Assembly (NCBI GenBank): GCA_014526335.1
Contig: JACTAT010000187.1
Span: forward strand, 124,001 to 188,000
DNA: 64,000 nt
Source: Chrysaora quinquecirrha
Lineage: Eukaryota; Cnidaria; Scyphozoa; Semaeostomeae; Pelagiidae
Direction: 5' to 3'
Positions 53,060-63,600 of this stretch are shown here, piece after piece; the stretch's first letter is position 1, and every line of letters begins with the position of its first letter. The notes beneath the pieces are model-generated. The model did no database searches. It saw only the letters and a program-made list of their open reading frames with translations, and was not told where the DNA came from. The position numbers and the translations under genes are program-made.

Positions 53060-53460
53060 GTAGTTTGTACGTACTGTTTTGTTTAAATGTCCCTGTAGAT
53101 TTAATTGTTCGTGGAGTGAACTCTTTCTTATTGTTAAACTAACGTGCTTGAAGCAGAATGTTATCATTCCGTTGAGAGTAAGATCAATATATAAAAAGGC
53201 GAGTAGTTTTTAAGCAAGCCAGACGGAGCCAAAGGGCTCAGCAGCAGGTTGACTGTGATGTGCTTGCGACAGGCAGGAAGCCGTTGGTAAGTTGGTATTT
53301 ATGTATGATATTTACATATTATATTTTCCTGTTACTAGCTATATTAGTTTCTGTCTTGTTTGTAATTATTGTATTGATTAATTCTAGTTTAATCGATTCG
53401 AAATATCGCATTAATCAAGCCCTGCTCTACGTCTCTTTTGTCACACCAGCAATCAAAAAC
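53060..53460 (+). promoter_or_regulatory. LTR-like promoter region with TATA box
   Basis: TATATAAAAAGGCGAG at 53190-53205 is a good TATA box. About 30-80 bp on lies a G/C-richer stretch (GCCAGACGGAGCC, CTTGCGACAGGCAGGAAGCC) followed by GTTG|GTAAGT, like a short 5' untranslated exon. The layout resembles a solo LTR, but no terminal repeats were proven. It ends next to the Kv stop codon on the other strand. Confidence 0.35.
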
Positions 53461-53473
53461 ATCATACTAACCA

Positions 53474-53736
53474 TTACTCGATTTCCGGAAGAGCAGACAT
53501 GCCTGGAAGAAGAGATCTTCTTTTTTGTAGCGCATAATTATGCAATCCAGTTGGATTCCCATTACCAATTGATAACCGAGCGGCTTGACTGTCGGCAGCT
53601 TGTGGTTGAGAACCACCAAACAGCTTACTGTCACGACGAGCAAACTTCTGTAGCCTTAATTTTCCATGATCAAGCTCATCCATTGGTATTTCATTATCTC
53701 TCGGCTCGTCTGAAATCGTTACAGTGCACTGATTAT
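53474..53736 (-). CDS. KCNC: Kv channel last coding exon
   Basis: Acceptor TGTATCTTTGCAG; two bases complete the split Asp codon left by the previous exon. It encodes 86 residues of hydrophilic tail ([55 protein letters not shown]) and ends TAA. RRDS and KRRS are possible basic-directed phosphorylation sites. The exact phase match and clean stop support it. The tail itself is not conserved enough to be recognised. Confidence 0.78.
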
Positions 53737-56700
53737 CTGCAAAGATACAACATGATTAAGGCCTTGTGTTTAGTGTTTACATCATGACAGAGCTATCCGA
53801 TAAACGCTCCAAAAATTTGAGCAATTTCAGGTGATATGAAATTCACTCCGCTCTGAATGTAATGCAATTGACATTCTTTTGATTGGCTTCAATTCTTTTG
53901 AAATTTCCTATTGTCTCAACTATCCGGTGTAGTGGAAATGGGTCTATTGGTCTATTCGATATGAAAATCAAGACGCAACGATAGTTATCCGATATGCAAA
54001 GCTTGCCCTGTCCGATATGGGTTAATACAAGGCGCGGCGCTCTTATAGCTGTCTGGTATAGTGTAAACGGACCCTCAGTTCTAGCATTGTTCACTGTTGT
54101 TTATTGTCAGGTGGCCAATCGTATTGAACATTCTGGGGAACTTTTTACTGAGTATTTGAAGGAGCTTGGTTCGTTTGCTGTTATTCTTTTTGGTTGATCT
54201 TCATTTTTATTGTTGACTTTGTTCAGTAAGGTGGCAAAACGTACTGAACATCTCTTGCATTACTTGTTGACACCTTTAAGAGGGTCCTGAAGGAGTAAAA
54301 TGGGGATGGGATTGGCCTGATTTGGGGCTGGGAAACTGGGATTCGATGTACTGGGACTGGGTTTTGTCCACTGGGAATGGGGAACAGAACACCAGATGGG
54401 AATGGGATTCGCTTTTTGTCGTTCTAAAAATACATAAAAAATGAATTTTAAAAAGTCGTTTTCATTGAAAATGTAGCTGTTTAATGTTTAAAATATAATA
54501 AATAACATTTTCAGACCTTTTTACTCTTTACACGCAGACTGGACATATCAGTTCATTGAAAATGTAGTCCCCAATCCCCAGCAGATCACACGGTCGTTGT
54601 GGAAATTAAGTACCTATATTAATTTGAACATACAGTAGACTGGGAATGGGATTTTGAAGAAAAATTGACTGGGAAATGGGATTAGACACCCCCCTTCAGG
54701 ACCCTCCAACCAACCTCGTCCCCAGGCCCCAAATCGAATTTCCTCGAATCTCAACCGTCAAATCGATTTGGGCCCTGGTACCGGCCACAAAAATCTGCCA
54801 AAATACTGGCAAATTTGGCCTAGGCATCAAAACAAGATGAAGATTCTGAAAGCAGATGTTCTTAGGAAGGAAATGCAAAGAATTTCATTGATAACTATCA
54901 GGCAAGATACAATATCTCATGTAGCATCATTTTTGGTTTTTATAGATGTTTTTTCACATAGTTTTCGGCCTATTTTGGTGTGAAATTTTGAAGAAACTGT
55001 GACGTCACTTAAAATATCTATTGTTTGAACAGCCAATCAAATTGCGAATAGACAAGGCCGATACCAGGGTCGAATATGGACAGCGGAGTTTCACGTAGAG
55101 GCCTATTCGCCCTGGGGACGAGGTTGATTGAAATTTTCGATTGCCTCGGCTATCTGGTATAGTATAAATGGCTCTATCCTTAATTAAAATTAAGATGCAA
55201 CGATACGATAGGTGCAGTTTAAAAACTTCCCTTATCCGTCTTACTACAAGACGTGGCGCTCCAATAGCTATCCAGTATAGTGTAAACGGGGCCTAGAAGT
55301 CCGAAAAAGTATACCCCTGAGCGCTGCACATCCCCAGGTACCTCTACTTTGTAGAAAAAAAACCCTTTCCTTTGTGTAACATACCTCTGTCCCTGGACTC
55401 TTCTTCAATGCTGTTTTCTAAATCATCAGTGATCTGTGTCTGTTGTAATTCAAGATCTACTGAATCTTTCAAAGCATTGGCTGCGTTGACTAGAACCTTT
55501 CGTTTCTTCTTGGGTAATTTTAATCTTGCTTGGGCATGCGAGTAGTAAAGATTGAAATTGTTGACGATTACAGGAACGGGAAGAGCGATCATCAGAACTC
55601 CGGTTATGGCACAAAGACCTCCAACAACCTGAAAAATAGTCATGAGAGATTCCCATACAAAATGTAACATATAACTACACTGTATGAGCAAAGAGGTTTC
55701 GCACTATTAGACATAAATATAAAAATTCCATCGTGAATGTTTTAAGATTACAGGTAGGGGCAGAGAAAGAATGATAATCAATATTCAAGTTATGGACCTC
55801 CATCAACTTTAAGAATATAAATATAAATGTCTACTTATACAATGACATTGTTTAAGCATAGAGAAGATGCAGGAAAAGAAAATGCATCCTGGTCTCTCAA
55901 AACTTGAAAACTATGATCTGGTTCCTGCTTGACAAATTTTCGCACACATACTCGCTGATTTAGAGCAAAGTCGAAAGAGAAGTTGAAGAAAGTATTCATT
56001 AAGAATGACTTCAAAACTATTGCAGGAGGTGGAACAGTTATCATCAGTACTTTCTTTTTGGTCCAAAGGCCTCTAAAAGCTTGAAAACTATTATGTGATT
56101 CCTATTTGACAAACTGTCGCACGCAGAGACGCTGCATAAGCACCAAGGCAAAAAAGAAGAAGAAAAAAGTCTGCAACAATGAATGATTTTATGACGATAG
56201 CAGGAAGTGCAACAATTATCACCAGTACTTCCGTTTTGGTTCAAAGGCCTCTAAAAGCTTGAAAACTATTATGTCATTCCTATTTGACAAATTGTCGCAC
56301 ATAGAGACCCAACATAAGCACGCGATTCCTATTTGACGCTTCATAAGCCGAAAGGCAGAAGAGAAGAAGAAGAAAGTAAATGAATTGTTACAAAAAGATT
56401 ACAGAAAGTGGAACAGTTATTATCAGTAATTCCGTACAGGCACAAAGGGTCTCTAAAAGCTTGACAACTATTGCTGGTGCAAAGGCAAAAGGAGAAGAAG
56501 AAGTAAGTATTCATTCATGAATGATTACAAAGCGATGACAGGAAGTAGAATAGTTATGTCCTCCCGTTTTGGCATAAAGATCTTTAACTATGATTTCATT
56601 CTCTTTTGAATATAGTCGCGTTACAAACAATCACAATAAGCAGCACAGAGATGCGCCAATAGAATACATTCTACTGTATTATGCATGGACATGTATATTG

Positions 56701-58330
56701 TATTCGAAATTTTTTACGATTACAGGAAGAAGAAAAACGATCATCAGGACTCCGCCTATAGCAAAAATAGCTGAAATCATCTGAAGAGCGTCTGAGCTAT
56801 AGGCTCTATGCAGCTCTTCCAAAAAGGAGTGGGGGTGCATTTTTTTTCATATAAAATTGATGGTCACAAAATGATGAAGAAGTGGGATTACTAAACCTTC
56901 TCTATTATTAAGCACAAAGACCGCCAACAACCGGAGCTAAAAATAAGCTAATTGCACGGGCAACTTGCAGTTTGATTAAGCGACATACCCGGTAATGATA
57001 AAGATGAGTGATGATCCCTGCATACAAAAAAAAATAAATGCGTGAACCTACCTTTCCAAAGTCATTTGTTGGTGCCATGTCTCCATAGCCAACTGTCGTC
57101 ATGGTGATAACTGCCCACCAAAACGCTCTTGGTATTGACTTGAACTTCGTATTAGGTTCCTCTCTTTCGCAGTAGTACACCAGACTCGAAAATATCACAA
57201 TTCCAATAAGAAGAAAAAATATAAGTAGAAACAACTCTCTAACGGATGCTTTGAGTGTATGACCAAGGATCTGAAGTCCAACATTATGCTTGGCTAGTTT
57301 GATTATTCTGAATACACGTATAACTCTGATGATTTGTAGAAATGTAATACTCTGGTCTAGATTTCTTTTAAATCCGTATTTTAAGACGATTTCAATGAAA
57401 AATGGGATTATTGCCAAGAAATCAATCCAGTTCATCACACTTTTGATAAATTTAGTTCGACTGGGACAGACAATGAATCGTATTGTTAGCTCTATTGTAA
57501 ACCATGTGACACACAAACCTTCCAGTATCATTACTATAAATTTCTTGTGCTCTTCCGTTCTAAAAGATTCCATTGTCTCTAGACAGAACAGCATAACTGA
57601 TAGCAAGATCATAGACATGCTCAAATAAGCCAAAAGCTAGAAAAAAACGTGTTTTGAAATTTAGGCGACAGTAATGGTTACATTAGGAAATTAACCAGTC
57701 AAAGATATGGTCTTGCAGATATCTAAGTAACCTCGATCTTTTTTGCATTTTCACCTTTCCTTAAGCCTGGCTCCACGGGGGGGCTCTTGGCTTAATTTTG
57801 GGTAGGGGTCTGCCCGCCGACATATTCAAAATGGTACCGTTGGCTAGACTAATTCTTACGAGAAAATGGTACCCTTGGCCATTTACCATGCCTTGGCTAG
57901 ACCAATTTCTACCAAAGTGATACCCTTGGCTGGACAAATACGCTCGAAATTGTTGGTCTTATATCTTAAAATTCAAAGATCGACTTATTTCTTTTACCAG
58001 TGTCTTTTAAAAATTTTTACGATGAAATTTCTACTTTCCAACTGACATAGTGTAAACGGGGATTTCCAATTCCCCATCCGATATATCCGATATGAAATCC
58101 TTCCGCATTCATTTCGTACCGGCATAGTGTAAACGGGGCCTAATTTAAGAAACATGTTACCTTGGACATTCGTGTTGTTGGCTCTTCAAATAAACTCCAT
58201 ATTCTTGGCCTCAATTGCAGCCATTTTTGATATGCTGTTAATTCATGTCTGTTGTCGTATTCCACGTGAAAACCGTAACGTGCTAAGTCTGGTTCGCTTT
58301 CCTCATCCGGATCGTAATCCAGCTCTATTC
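53474..58330 (-). CDS. KCNC: Shaw-type (Kv3-like) voltage-gated potassium channel, 5' exon(s) missing
   Basis: Minus-strand exons in order: 58330-58161, 57636-57052, 55628-55385, 53736-53474. Phases agree at every junction (0, 0, then 1). The product is about 420 residues, starting just after the T1 tetramerisation domain. Visible parts: linker with [16 protein letters not shown]1, S2 with E-L-T-I-R-F, S3 with [13 protein letters not shown]4 [20 protein letters not shown]5, selectivity filter [10 protein letters not shown]6 with [10 protein letters not shown] and the Shaw-typical [17 protein letters not shown]. It would form tetrameric K+ channels in the plasma membrane and help repolarise excitable cells. 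The first S4 Arg of Kv3 is Gln here. T1 exon(s) were not found to 64000. The long intron 57051-55629 contains relics of the S6 exon. Confidence 0.92.
53780..54275. repeat. Kv 3' intron repeats
   Basis: Words such as TATCCGATA and TGTCTGGTATAGTGTAAACGG recur at 55150-55290, 58050-58140 and 35757, marking a dispersed element whose ends I could not fix. 54105-54260 has hAT-MITE-like GGTGGC/ACTGAACAT words. Confidence 0.4.
54280..54706. mobile_element. MITE with GAGGGTCCTGAAGG ends
   Basis: Perfect ends GAGGGTCCTGAAGG and the inverse CTTCAGGACCCTC. Inside, TGGGAATGGGATT words repeat. The MULE-like MITE copy 3 begins four bases later. Confidence 0.65.
54711..55126 (-). mobile_element. MULE-like MITE, copy 3 (inverted)
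   Basis: Perfect ends CAACCTCGTCCCCAGG and CCTGGGGACGAGGTTG, interior inverted relative to copies 1 and 2. No clear 9-bp duplication flanks it, so the flanks may have been rearranged. Confidence 0.75.
55385..55628 (-). CDS. KCNC: Kv channel exon: S6 and proximal C-terminus
   Basis: Acceptor ACTATTTTTCAG, donor AGAG|GTATGT. It encodes [20 protein letters not shown] (S6 with the PVP hinge), IVNNF, and a basic KLPKKKRK tail. It ends one base into a codon, completed by exon 53736-53474. If the donor is ignored, a stop follows after 14 more codons at 55344. Confidence 0.92.
55742..55812 (-). pseudogene. Kv S6-exon relic G
   Basis: GTTGATGGAGGTCCATAACTT and CCCCTACCTGTAATC (each quoted in part) align to the S6 exon start and PVPVI region. 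Stops are present. It is the relic nearest the intact exon. Confidence 0.6.
55835..56076 (-). pseudogene. Kv S6-exon relic F (long open frame)
   Basis: In the S6 frame it reads [20 protein letters not shown] and stays open for about 80 codons through [20 protein letters not shown], mirroring the [19 protein letters not shown] part of the true exon. The PVP hinge is PPP. A TTTTAG lies directly upstream, but the segment matching VVG is lost and the phase after that AG does not fit. Confidence 0.6.
56181..56260 (-). pseudogene. Kv S6-exon relic E
   Basis: In the S6 frame it reads GL, stop, [20 protein letters not shown]: one stop only. The PVP hinge is ALP. Confidence 0.6.
56395..56462 (-). pseudogene. 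Kv S6-exon relic D
   Basis: CCTTTGTGCCTGTACGGAAT and TTCCACTTTCTGTAATC keep the S6-exon order. Frame broken. Confidence 0.55.
56521..56585 (-). pseudogene. Kv S6-exon relic C
   Basis: GATCTTTATGCCAAAACGGG then CTTCCTGTCATCG align to the S6 exon at the DNA level with small deletions that break the frame. Confidence 0.55.
56679..56780 (-). pseudogene. Kv S6-exon relic B (open, with acceptor)
   Basis: A good acceptor CGCTCTTCAG precedes 33 codons in the correct phase: [20 protein letters not shown] then [13 protein letters not shown] and TAA. It aligns without gaps to [20 protein letters not shown] and beyond, with about half the residues identical. The PVP hinge is LLP. Spliced from the pore exon it would give a channel ending just after S6. 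Confidence 0.72.
56905..56941 (-). pseudogene. Kv S6-exon relic A
   Basis: Minus strand reads PVVGGLCA then TAA, matching the first seven codons of the true S6 exon. It is the closest to the pore exon. Reading through the preceding intron from the pore exon stays in frame to this stop at 56908. Confidence 0.75.
57052..57636 (-). CDS. KCNC: Kv channel exon: S1 to pore
   Basis: Acceptor TTTTTTTCTAG, donor AAG|GTAGGT; 195 codons, phase 0 at both ends. It carries S1-S5, the pore helix [11 protein letters not shown] and the filter TTVGYGD. S4 residues in register are Q, R, R, R, K, K. It ends FGK, to be joined to the VVGGLCA of the S6 exon. Confidence 0.93.
57745..58150. repeat. Dispersed repeat between Kv exons
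   Basis: GGTACCGTTGGCTAGAC, GGTACCCTTGGCCA and TGATACCCTTGGCTGGAC are three local repeats. 58050-58140 ends with the CATAGTGTAAACGGGGCCTA word seen elsewhere. Confidence 0.4.
58161..58330 (-). CDS. KCNC: Kv channel exon: T1-S1 linker
   Basis: Acceptor TCTTTATAG, donor AAG|GTAACA. It starts with two bases of a split codon and encodes an acidic stretch ([12 protein letters not shown]) then [20 protein letters not shown], the W-x-x-x-x-P-x-x-W-x-L-F-E-x-P motif joining T1 to S1 in Shaw channels. Confidence 0.85.
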
Positions 58331-58394
58331 CTATAAAGATAGAAACTATAAAGATAGAAACTAAACTTCGTTGAGCTGTACAAAAGTTCAAAAT

Positions 58395-58825
58395 TGCAGT
58401 TAACAGCGGAAGCATTTTTGGGCATACTCAAAAGCTTTTTTTTCGTCTCACACTCCTCACTTTTTCGTCTGACATTCCTCTAATAACGAGGATTGTTTTA
58501 GAATAATTGGTAGGGCTAGATCCTCGTTTCATCTCAGCGTTTTGGAATCAGTCCACGTAAAAACCATGAAGCCGGTTCTGTGTAGACAGAAAGAGTTCGT
58601 TTTCTCACTTGGACTCTTCAATTAATTTCATTGTTCTTCCTGCCTTAAGCTGATTAGGCCAATTCAGCCAATTCAGCTTTTCTTCCTTATCGGTGCATTT
58701 CGAGCCGCATCTGGGTATAAATTCCGCCTTAGTCTATTGTTTCGGTCTGTTTCTGACGTTCATACTCTGAGGAGTGTCAGACGAACAAAAAGCTTTTAAG
58801 TATGCCCAAAAATGTTTCTGCTGTT
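58395..58825. mobile_element. Fold-back MITE, best-preserved copy
   Basis: Left AACAGCGGAAGCATTTTTGG, right CCAAAAATGTTTCTGCTGTT, with TCTGACATTCCTCT and ACTCTGAGGAGTGTCAGACG inside the two arms. It lies in the intron upstream of the T1-S1 linker exon. Confidence 0.65.
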
Positions 58826-58917
58826 TATTGTAATTTTAAAGATAGAAAGCGTCAGTACAAAAACATAGGAATGACGCATAAAAAAATTTATCTTCAGTTG
58901 CGTTTTTGTGTCTTTCC

Positions 58918-59226
58918 TAAGGCCCCGGCTGATGACAAAACATTGTTGGTCGAACATTTGATTTTTGATTTTCAACCAACGTTCAAAACATTGCTTAGCC
59001 AGCAAAATTAAGTTAAAGTTGTTGCACAATGCATTTGAAATAGTTCAGAATCATTCTTTGCTTGATGCTAGGAAAAATCGAAATAGTTCAAAGACATTTT
59101 TTACTCGATGCTAGCAAAAACGTCTGGCAAGCGATGTTTCTCTACATGGCCAAACCGTCAAACATTTTGCTAGACAGCAAATTTCATATGTTCGGCAAAC
59201 AATGTTTTTCCGTCTTGCAAGGGCCT
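58918..59226. mobile_element. TGTTTGACC-family MITE
   Basis: Ends AAGGCCCCGGCTGATGACAA and CAATGTTTTTCCGTCTTGCAAGG are roughly inverted; paired CAAACATT/AATGTTTG words inside. Confidence 0.4.
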
Positions 59227-59576
59227 AAGCAAAACCTGACTTCCATTTAAGTTATAGAGAGATCGTAAGTAGCCCAATTGAATTCGATTCCCAATTCAAT
59301 GGAAATAGACTCATACGAGCTTTACGATTCTCGGTAATAACCATGGGTCCTCGTCAGGACTTTTAAATGAGCTCCATATTTCAGACTGTTTATTTGATTG
59401 AAACACGACGCAGATCGTAGAATATCGTAGAAGATCGCCGATAAACTTTGTTGATGTTTAGTCGATTTTACAGTTAAATGATAGCATAGAACGGATAGCA
59501 AGTGAAACGATTTGCTGCCAGGCCTAAATTGCAAGCAGTACTACCACCTACTTTCTCCTTACTGCTTCCAACTTAT

Positions 59577-59876
59577 GGCCTGACCAAAACGATCAAACAT
59601 TGTTGATCCAACATTTGAAATTTGCTTGTCAAGCTATGTTTGTCGTTTGGCCGCCTTTCCAACATTGCTGGTCAAACATTTATTTTGTTTTTACAAACTG
59701 CAACAGTTTGCGACATTTCACGGCCTAACATTTCTTAGCAACACGGCGTTTGTGCTTGTGCATTAGCAATAACATCGGGACAGCAATGTTTTTGACGTGG
59801 CCAAACGGTCAAACATTTGTTGCAAAGCAAATTTTAAATGTTGGACCAACAATGTTTGATCATTTGGCCAGGGCTT
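59577..59876. mobile_element. TGTTTGATC-family MITE, clear ends
   Basis: Left TGGCCTGACCAAAACGATCA and CATTGTTGATCCAACATTTG, right AAATGTTGGACCAACAATG and TTTGATCATTTGGCCAGGGC, form inverted ends of about 50 bp. Confidence 0.6.
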
Positions 59877-59889
59877 TACTTTACAATGT

Positions 59890-62210
59890 ACTACTGTTTG
59901 CACATGCGTGCCCTCAAGGGTATTACTGTGACGACAGCATCGCGTCATACGAGAATTACGAGATGACAATTTTACTATAGTGGAACAACCAACTCCTACA
60001 GCTTTTAGAGTTTAATCAATTCAAGCAGTGCCTAAACCCATTTTTCTTCAGCAGTATCAATATCTGTTGAAAATCTCCGCCGGTCAGAATTGTAAATTTG
60101 AAAAGTCTGATTGGTGAAACTTCATTTTTTGATTTCAAATGTAGCAAGTCATCTGTTTTTGTGCTCAATAACCCTATTGAATAGCCAAATTACAAACAAC
60201 TTGTGGAGTGTAGTATGGTTGTAGAAAGTAGGAAGGTCCACTTAACTGACTGCCTGCGTAGAGATTCTTGTGGCACAGCAGAAATATGAAAGCTTGAGGA
60301 AAGCTTTGCTTATCAAGGCAAAACACTAGCTTTTAGCAACAGTTGTCTGCGTCGCCTCAAGGTGTGTAGCGTGTCTCTATACAGATTTCTCTTAAGTAAA
60401 TCATGTGGTATTACTTTTTCATATTACCTTCCATATAAAATGTTTGCGTCAGGAGCGTACGAAAATGAAACCAAACAGGGACCATTATTGATACGTTTTT
60501 TATATTCGAATGAGATAAGATAGTTCAATATCGTTCATAACGCCCACATTTTACGCAAATATAACATGTGCTTGTAAAAACGAAGATAGGCAGTACAAGA
60601 ACATAATATAAACCCGAGGTGACCCCCCTGGTCAACGTATTTCATATCAAGGTTTGTACTGCTACCAGGCAACGAGGGTTTGAAATGCGCTTTACACAAA
60701 GAGGCACCTGTTAAAATGATTATCTTCTGACTGGTGACCATAACATAGTTTTGTGTCTGAAACAATCAAATTTCAAACAAAGATATACAGATAACAGTAA
60801 ACACAGCCGTCGTTAAAAAAATGTTTAACGGAAAATCGATGGTTGCTTGTGAAATGGTGCTTGATTTGCCAAAAAGCCTTTGTGCGATGGTGATAATTGT
60901 ATTGTATAGTCGTAATCGTTTCTGTCAAATCGATCAGTGTAGGCAGTTGTGAGCGTGCAATCGATAAGAACTCTGATAAGAACATCAACTTAGGCTAAAA
61001 CTTGATATATGAAAGAGAAAATCACTATGTGGATTGTAAAGTATTTGTAGAGCAAATTTAAGGGGTTGAGGAGGAGGACTTCTACTTAGGTACGCAAAAA
61101 CTCGCGCACTACCAAGTTAGCCGAACTAGCCACATGCGCTCCACAAGTCCTAGTTCACAGCGATCTCCCACATTTATCAACCCCTTTTCCATATCTATGT
61201 GATTTTGACTTTCGTCATATGGAGCATTTTCCGAGTTCTCTTTCATCTCTAGTTTAAATTAACTCGCTACTGCTATCGAGATTTCCTTTGAATGCCATTC
61301 TACATTTATGTAGAACATAAATACCACAGTCCCAGCGCTCTTTCACTTTACCGTTTGACTGTTTTAAACAGTATTTTCTGCTCAGAGAGAGGAGTGATTA
61401 ACTCTTGTGTTTTTTCGCGCAATTTTCATTGGCTGAGTTTTTGGACCTGGCGGCATTAGAGATTACCGCCTTAAGGATCAAATTAGATGGGTGTTCCACG
61501 CGATAGGTAAAAAGGAAAGAAATTCATCAATCGATAACTGTCATAATTTTGATGCAATAAAGCGTGCAGTACGAATGTGCTAAAATGGTCATCGCAAAGT
61601 AGCCTTAACAAATTTTACGTATCTTCGGAAAATATGGCATCACTGGCACCAACACATGCCAGTAACTGATTTCTTGTGGCACTTCTTGGCTTCAGAATAA
61701 TTCTTCATAACATATTTTTTCGAATAGTGATGTCTCATTACGTGTTTTACTCTAAGATCTTCATCGCCAAGTAAACGCAACAGATATCACACCACTGAAG
61801 AATAATGGCATTACTTATAGGCATATCTTGTATGAGCCCATGCGGCGAATCACGTTTTCTGGAATTTTCAAGCTTCAAAATTAATGTTTGGATTCAGCAA
61901 CCCTAATCTTTATACGTATCTCTTCAAGTACGAATTTTAACTAATTTTCCCTTGTTGTTCTGCCTGTTTTTAAGACACTGATGACGTCATCGAATAAAGA
62001 TGATTTTGAATTCAAAATTTAGCAAAATAAGAAAATTTATACATCATTGGAAAGCCCATCTTGAACTTGAAATCAAGCATGGTCGATTTAGTCAGTATAT
62101 AGGAAAATAAAAGTTTGAGTTTAGGCAGTTTGCTAGCTTTTTCCAAAAATCCCTGTCTGTTATTGAAATGACGAGGAACCTTTCGGTCGCCTCTTAGCTA
62201 CTTTCGTCGA
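59890..62210. other. Long stretch without recognised genes
   Basis: No frame shows splice-compatible, family-like coding and I found no T1-domain motif on the minus strand. It is most likely Kv intron or intergenic DNA. The stretch 61850-62110 (TTGGAAAGCCCATCTTGAAC) looks repeat-like but has no partner in the window. Confidence 0.35.
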
Positions 62211-62217
62211 CAAGCTA

Positions 62218-62612
62218 CACACTTTTTTTTATAAGAATACCTTATTTTTTGCCGAGCCTCGATTATTCTTAAGCTTATTCGATTTTGAGCCTGAAAATAT
62301 TCTTAAATTATTCTTAATCATCAATGTTGTAAATTGGCCTGAAGATCAAGAGAAATAAGTCAAATCTTTGTCATTTGTTATTTTATTAATAAAAAGAGTT
62401 ACTGTATCAAAGAGTCAGACAGGATGTATGCATTTCAAAACAAATACAGTTGCCTGACAATCACACTTATTGTGCAGTGTAAAAAACGCAGAGAAATAAA
62501 AATGATCCTCGTCAAGCTTGAGCCTCAGATTATTCTTAAATAATTCTTAAATTTCAGCAATTTTGAGCCTGAATATTCTCATAGACTGTATTCTTATAAA
62601 AGAAAATGTGTG
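62218..62612. mobile_element. TTATAAGAA-type MITE, AAGAATAA subtype
   Basis: Ends CACACTTTTTTTTATAAGAA and TTCTTATAAAAGAAAATGTGTG (part) are inverted; ATTATTCTTA words recur inside. Confidence 0.6.
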
Positions 62613-63069
62613 CAATACTTTTAGGTTTTACTCAATACTTAATACATCGTCCCAGCAAACATGTTTGACAAAGTTTTTGAAAGCACGCAGAATAAAGCTG
62701 TTGGAAGATCGTTAATTTTTCAAATGATAGAGTTCCGTATTTGCTTACGGCATAACCGAATGAGGAATTGCGTTTTGATCAAATATTAATGGCAAAAAGA
62801 GCGAGAAGTGTTACCCATTCATAATTAAACATAATTAGAACCACACCTGGTTCCGTAAGAAATTACGCGCGAAAAATGTTCTTTTTCCAAAATCACGAAG
62901 CAGTTTATGAACTATAACGTCATTAGAGGAATTCTATATAAATCTAACTCCAAGTTTCGCTATTTGTGTGGTTTAATAACTGATTATATCTTTAAAATTA
63001 TGATTTTTTCCGTTTTTAAAATTAGGACAGTCATACAGTCCTATTGTGTAGGAATTTGGGGCACCAGTG

Positions 63070-63345
63070 AAGGCCCAGCTAAACTAGCAGACATGCCGCC
63101 CACAAGATGATTGCGCGTGGCATGTCGCCTAGATTTCTCTCAGTTTAGCCACCTCGTATACTTTGTAGTGCGAGACAAACATTTGTAGCGAGAGACACAC
63201 AAATGTTTTTGGGAGACAACAAAAACATTTATTGTCTCCGTGGCACGCTTATAATGATGTTCTATTTTCACTCGCATGTTTAGCCACACTGGGAGACACG
63301 CCAGATACAATGTCGCACGCGACATGTCTCCTAGTTGAGCCACAG
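63070..63345. mobile_element. MITE with CTAAACTAGNAGAC ends, copy 2
   Basis: Left CAGCTAAACTAGCAGACATG, right GACATGTCTCCTAGTTGAGCC (part). Inner words TGGGAGACA match 6242-6861; this copy has no nested insert. Confidence 0.55.
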
Positions 63346-63429
63346 GTTAAGAGGCACAAGAAAATATCTTCGTGGCACTATTGCGATAAAGAGCGAAAAC
63401 ATCATAAGGCGTTCGTAGAATATTATTTA

Positions 63430-63600
63430 GTCTGAAAATCTTCAGAGTATAAACGTCAAAACCAGAACAGTTGACTAGAGTCGCCTTTTCTATCCAGATG
63501 CGGACCGAAATGCACTAATCAGAGAAGTGAAGCAAAATTGACATTGTCTTTTCCAAACCAATCAGCTTGCTGTATACAGCGGAATGACAAATAGAAATAG
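63430..63600. repeat. Partial fold-back MITE
   Basis: ATCTTCAGAGTATAAACGTC and CCAATCAGCTTGCTGTATAC match the 58395-58825 family; the left half only. Confidence 0.5.

Noticed and set aside
53260..53787. Plus-strand 175-codon frame with a hydrophobic N-terminus
   Set aside because: Its second half is antisense to the well-supported last Kv exon, and its first half lies in the LTR-like region. No family features.
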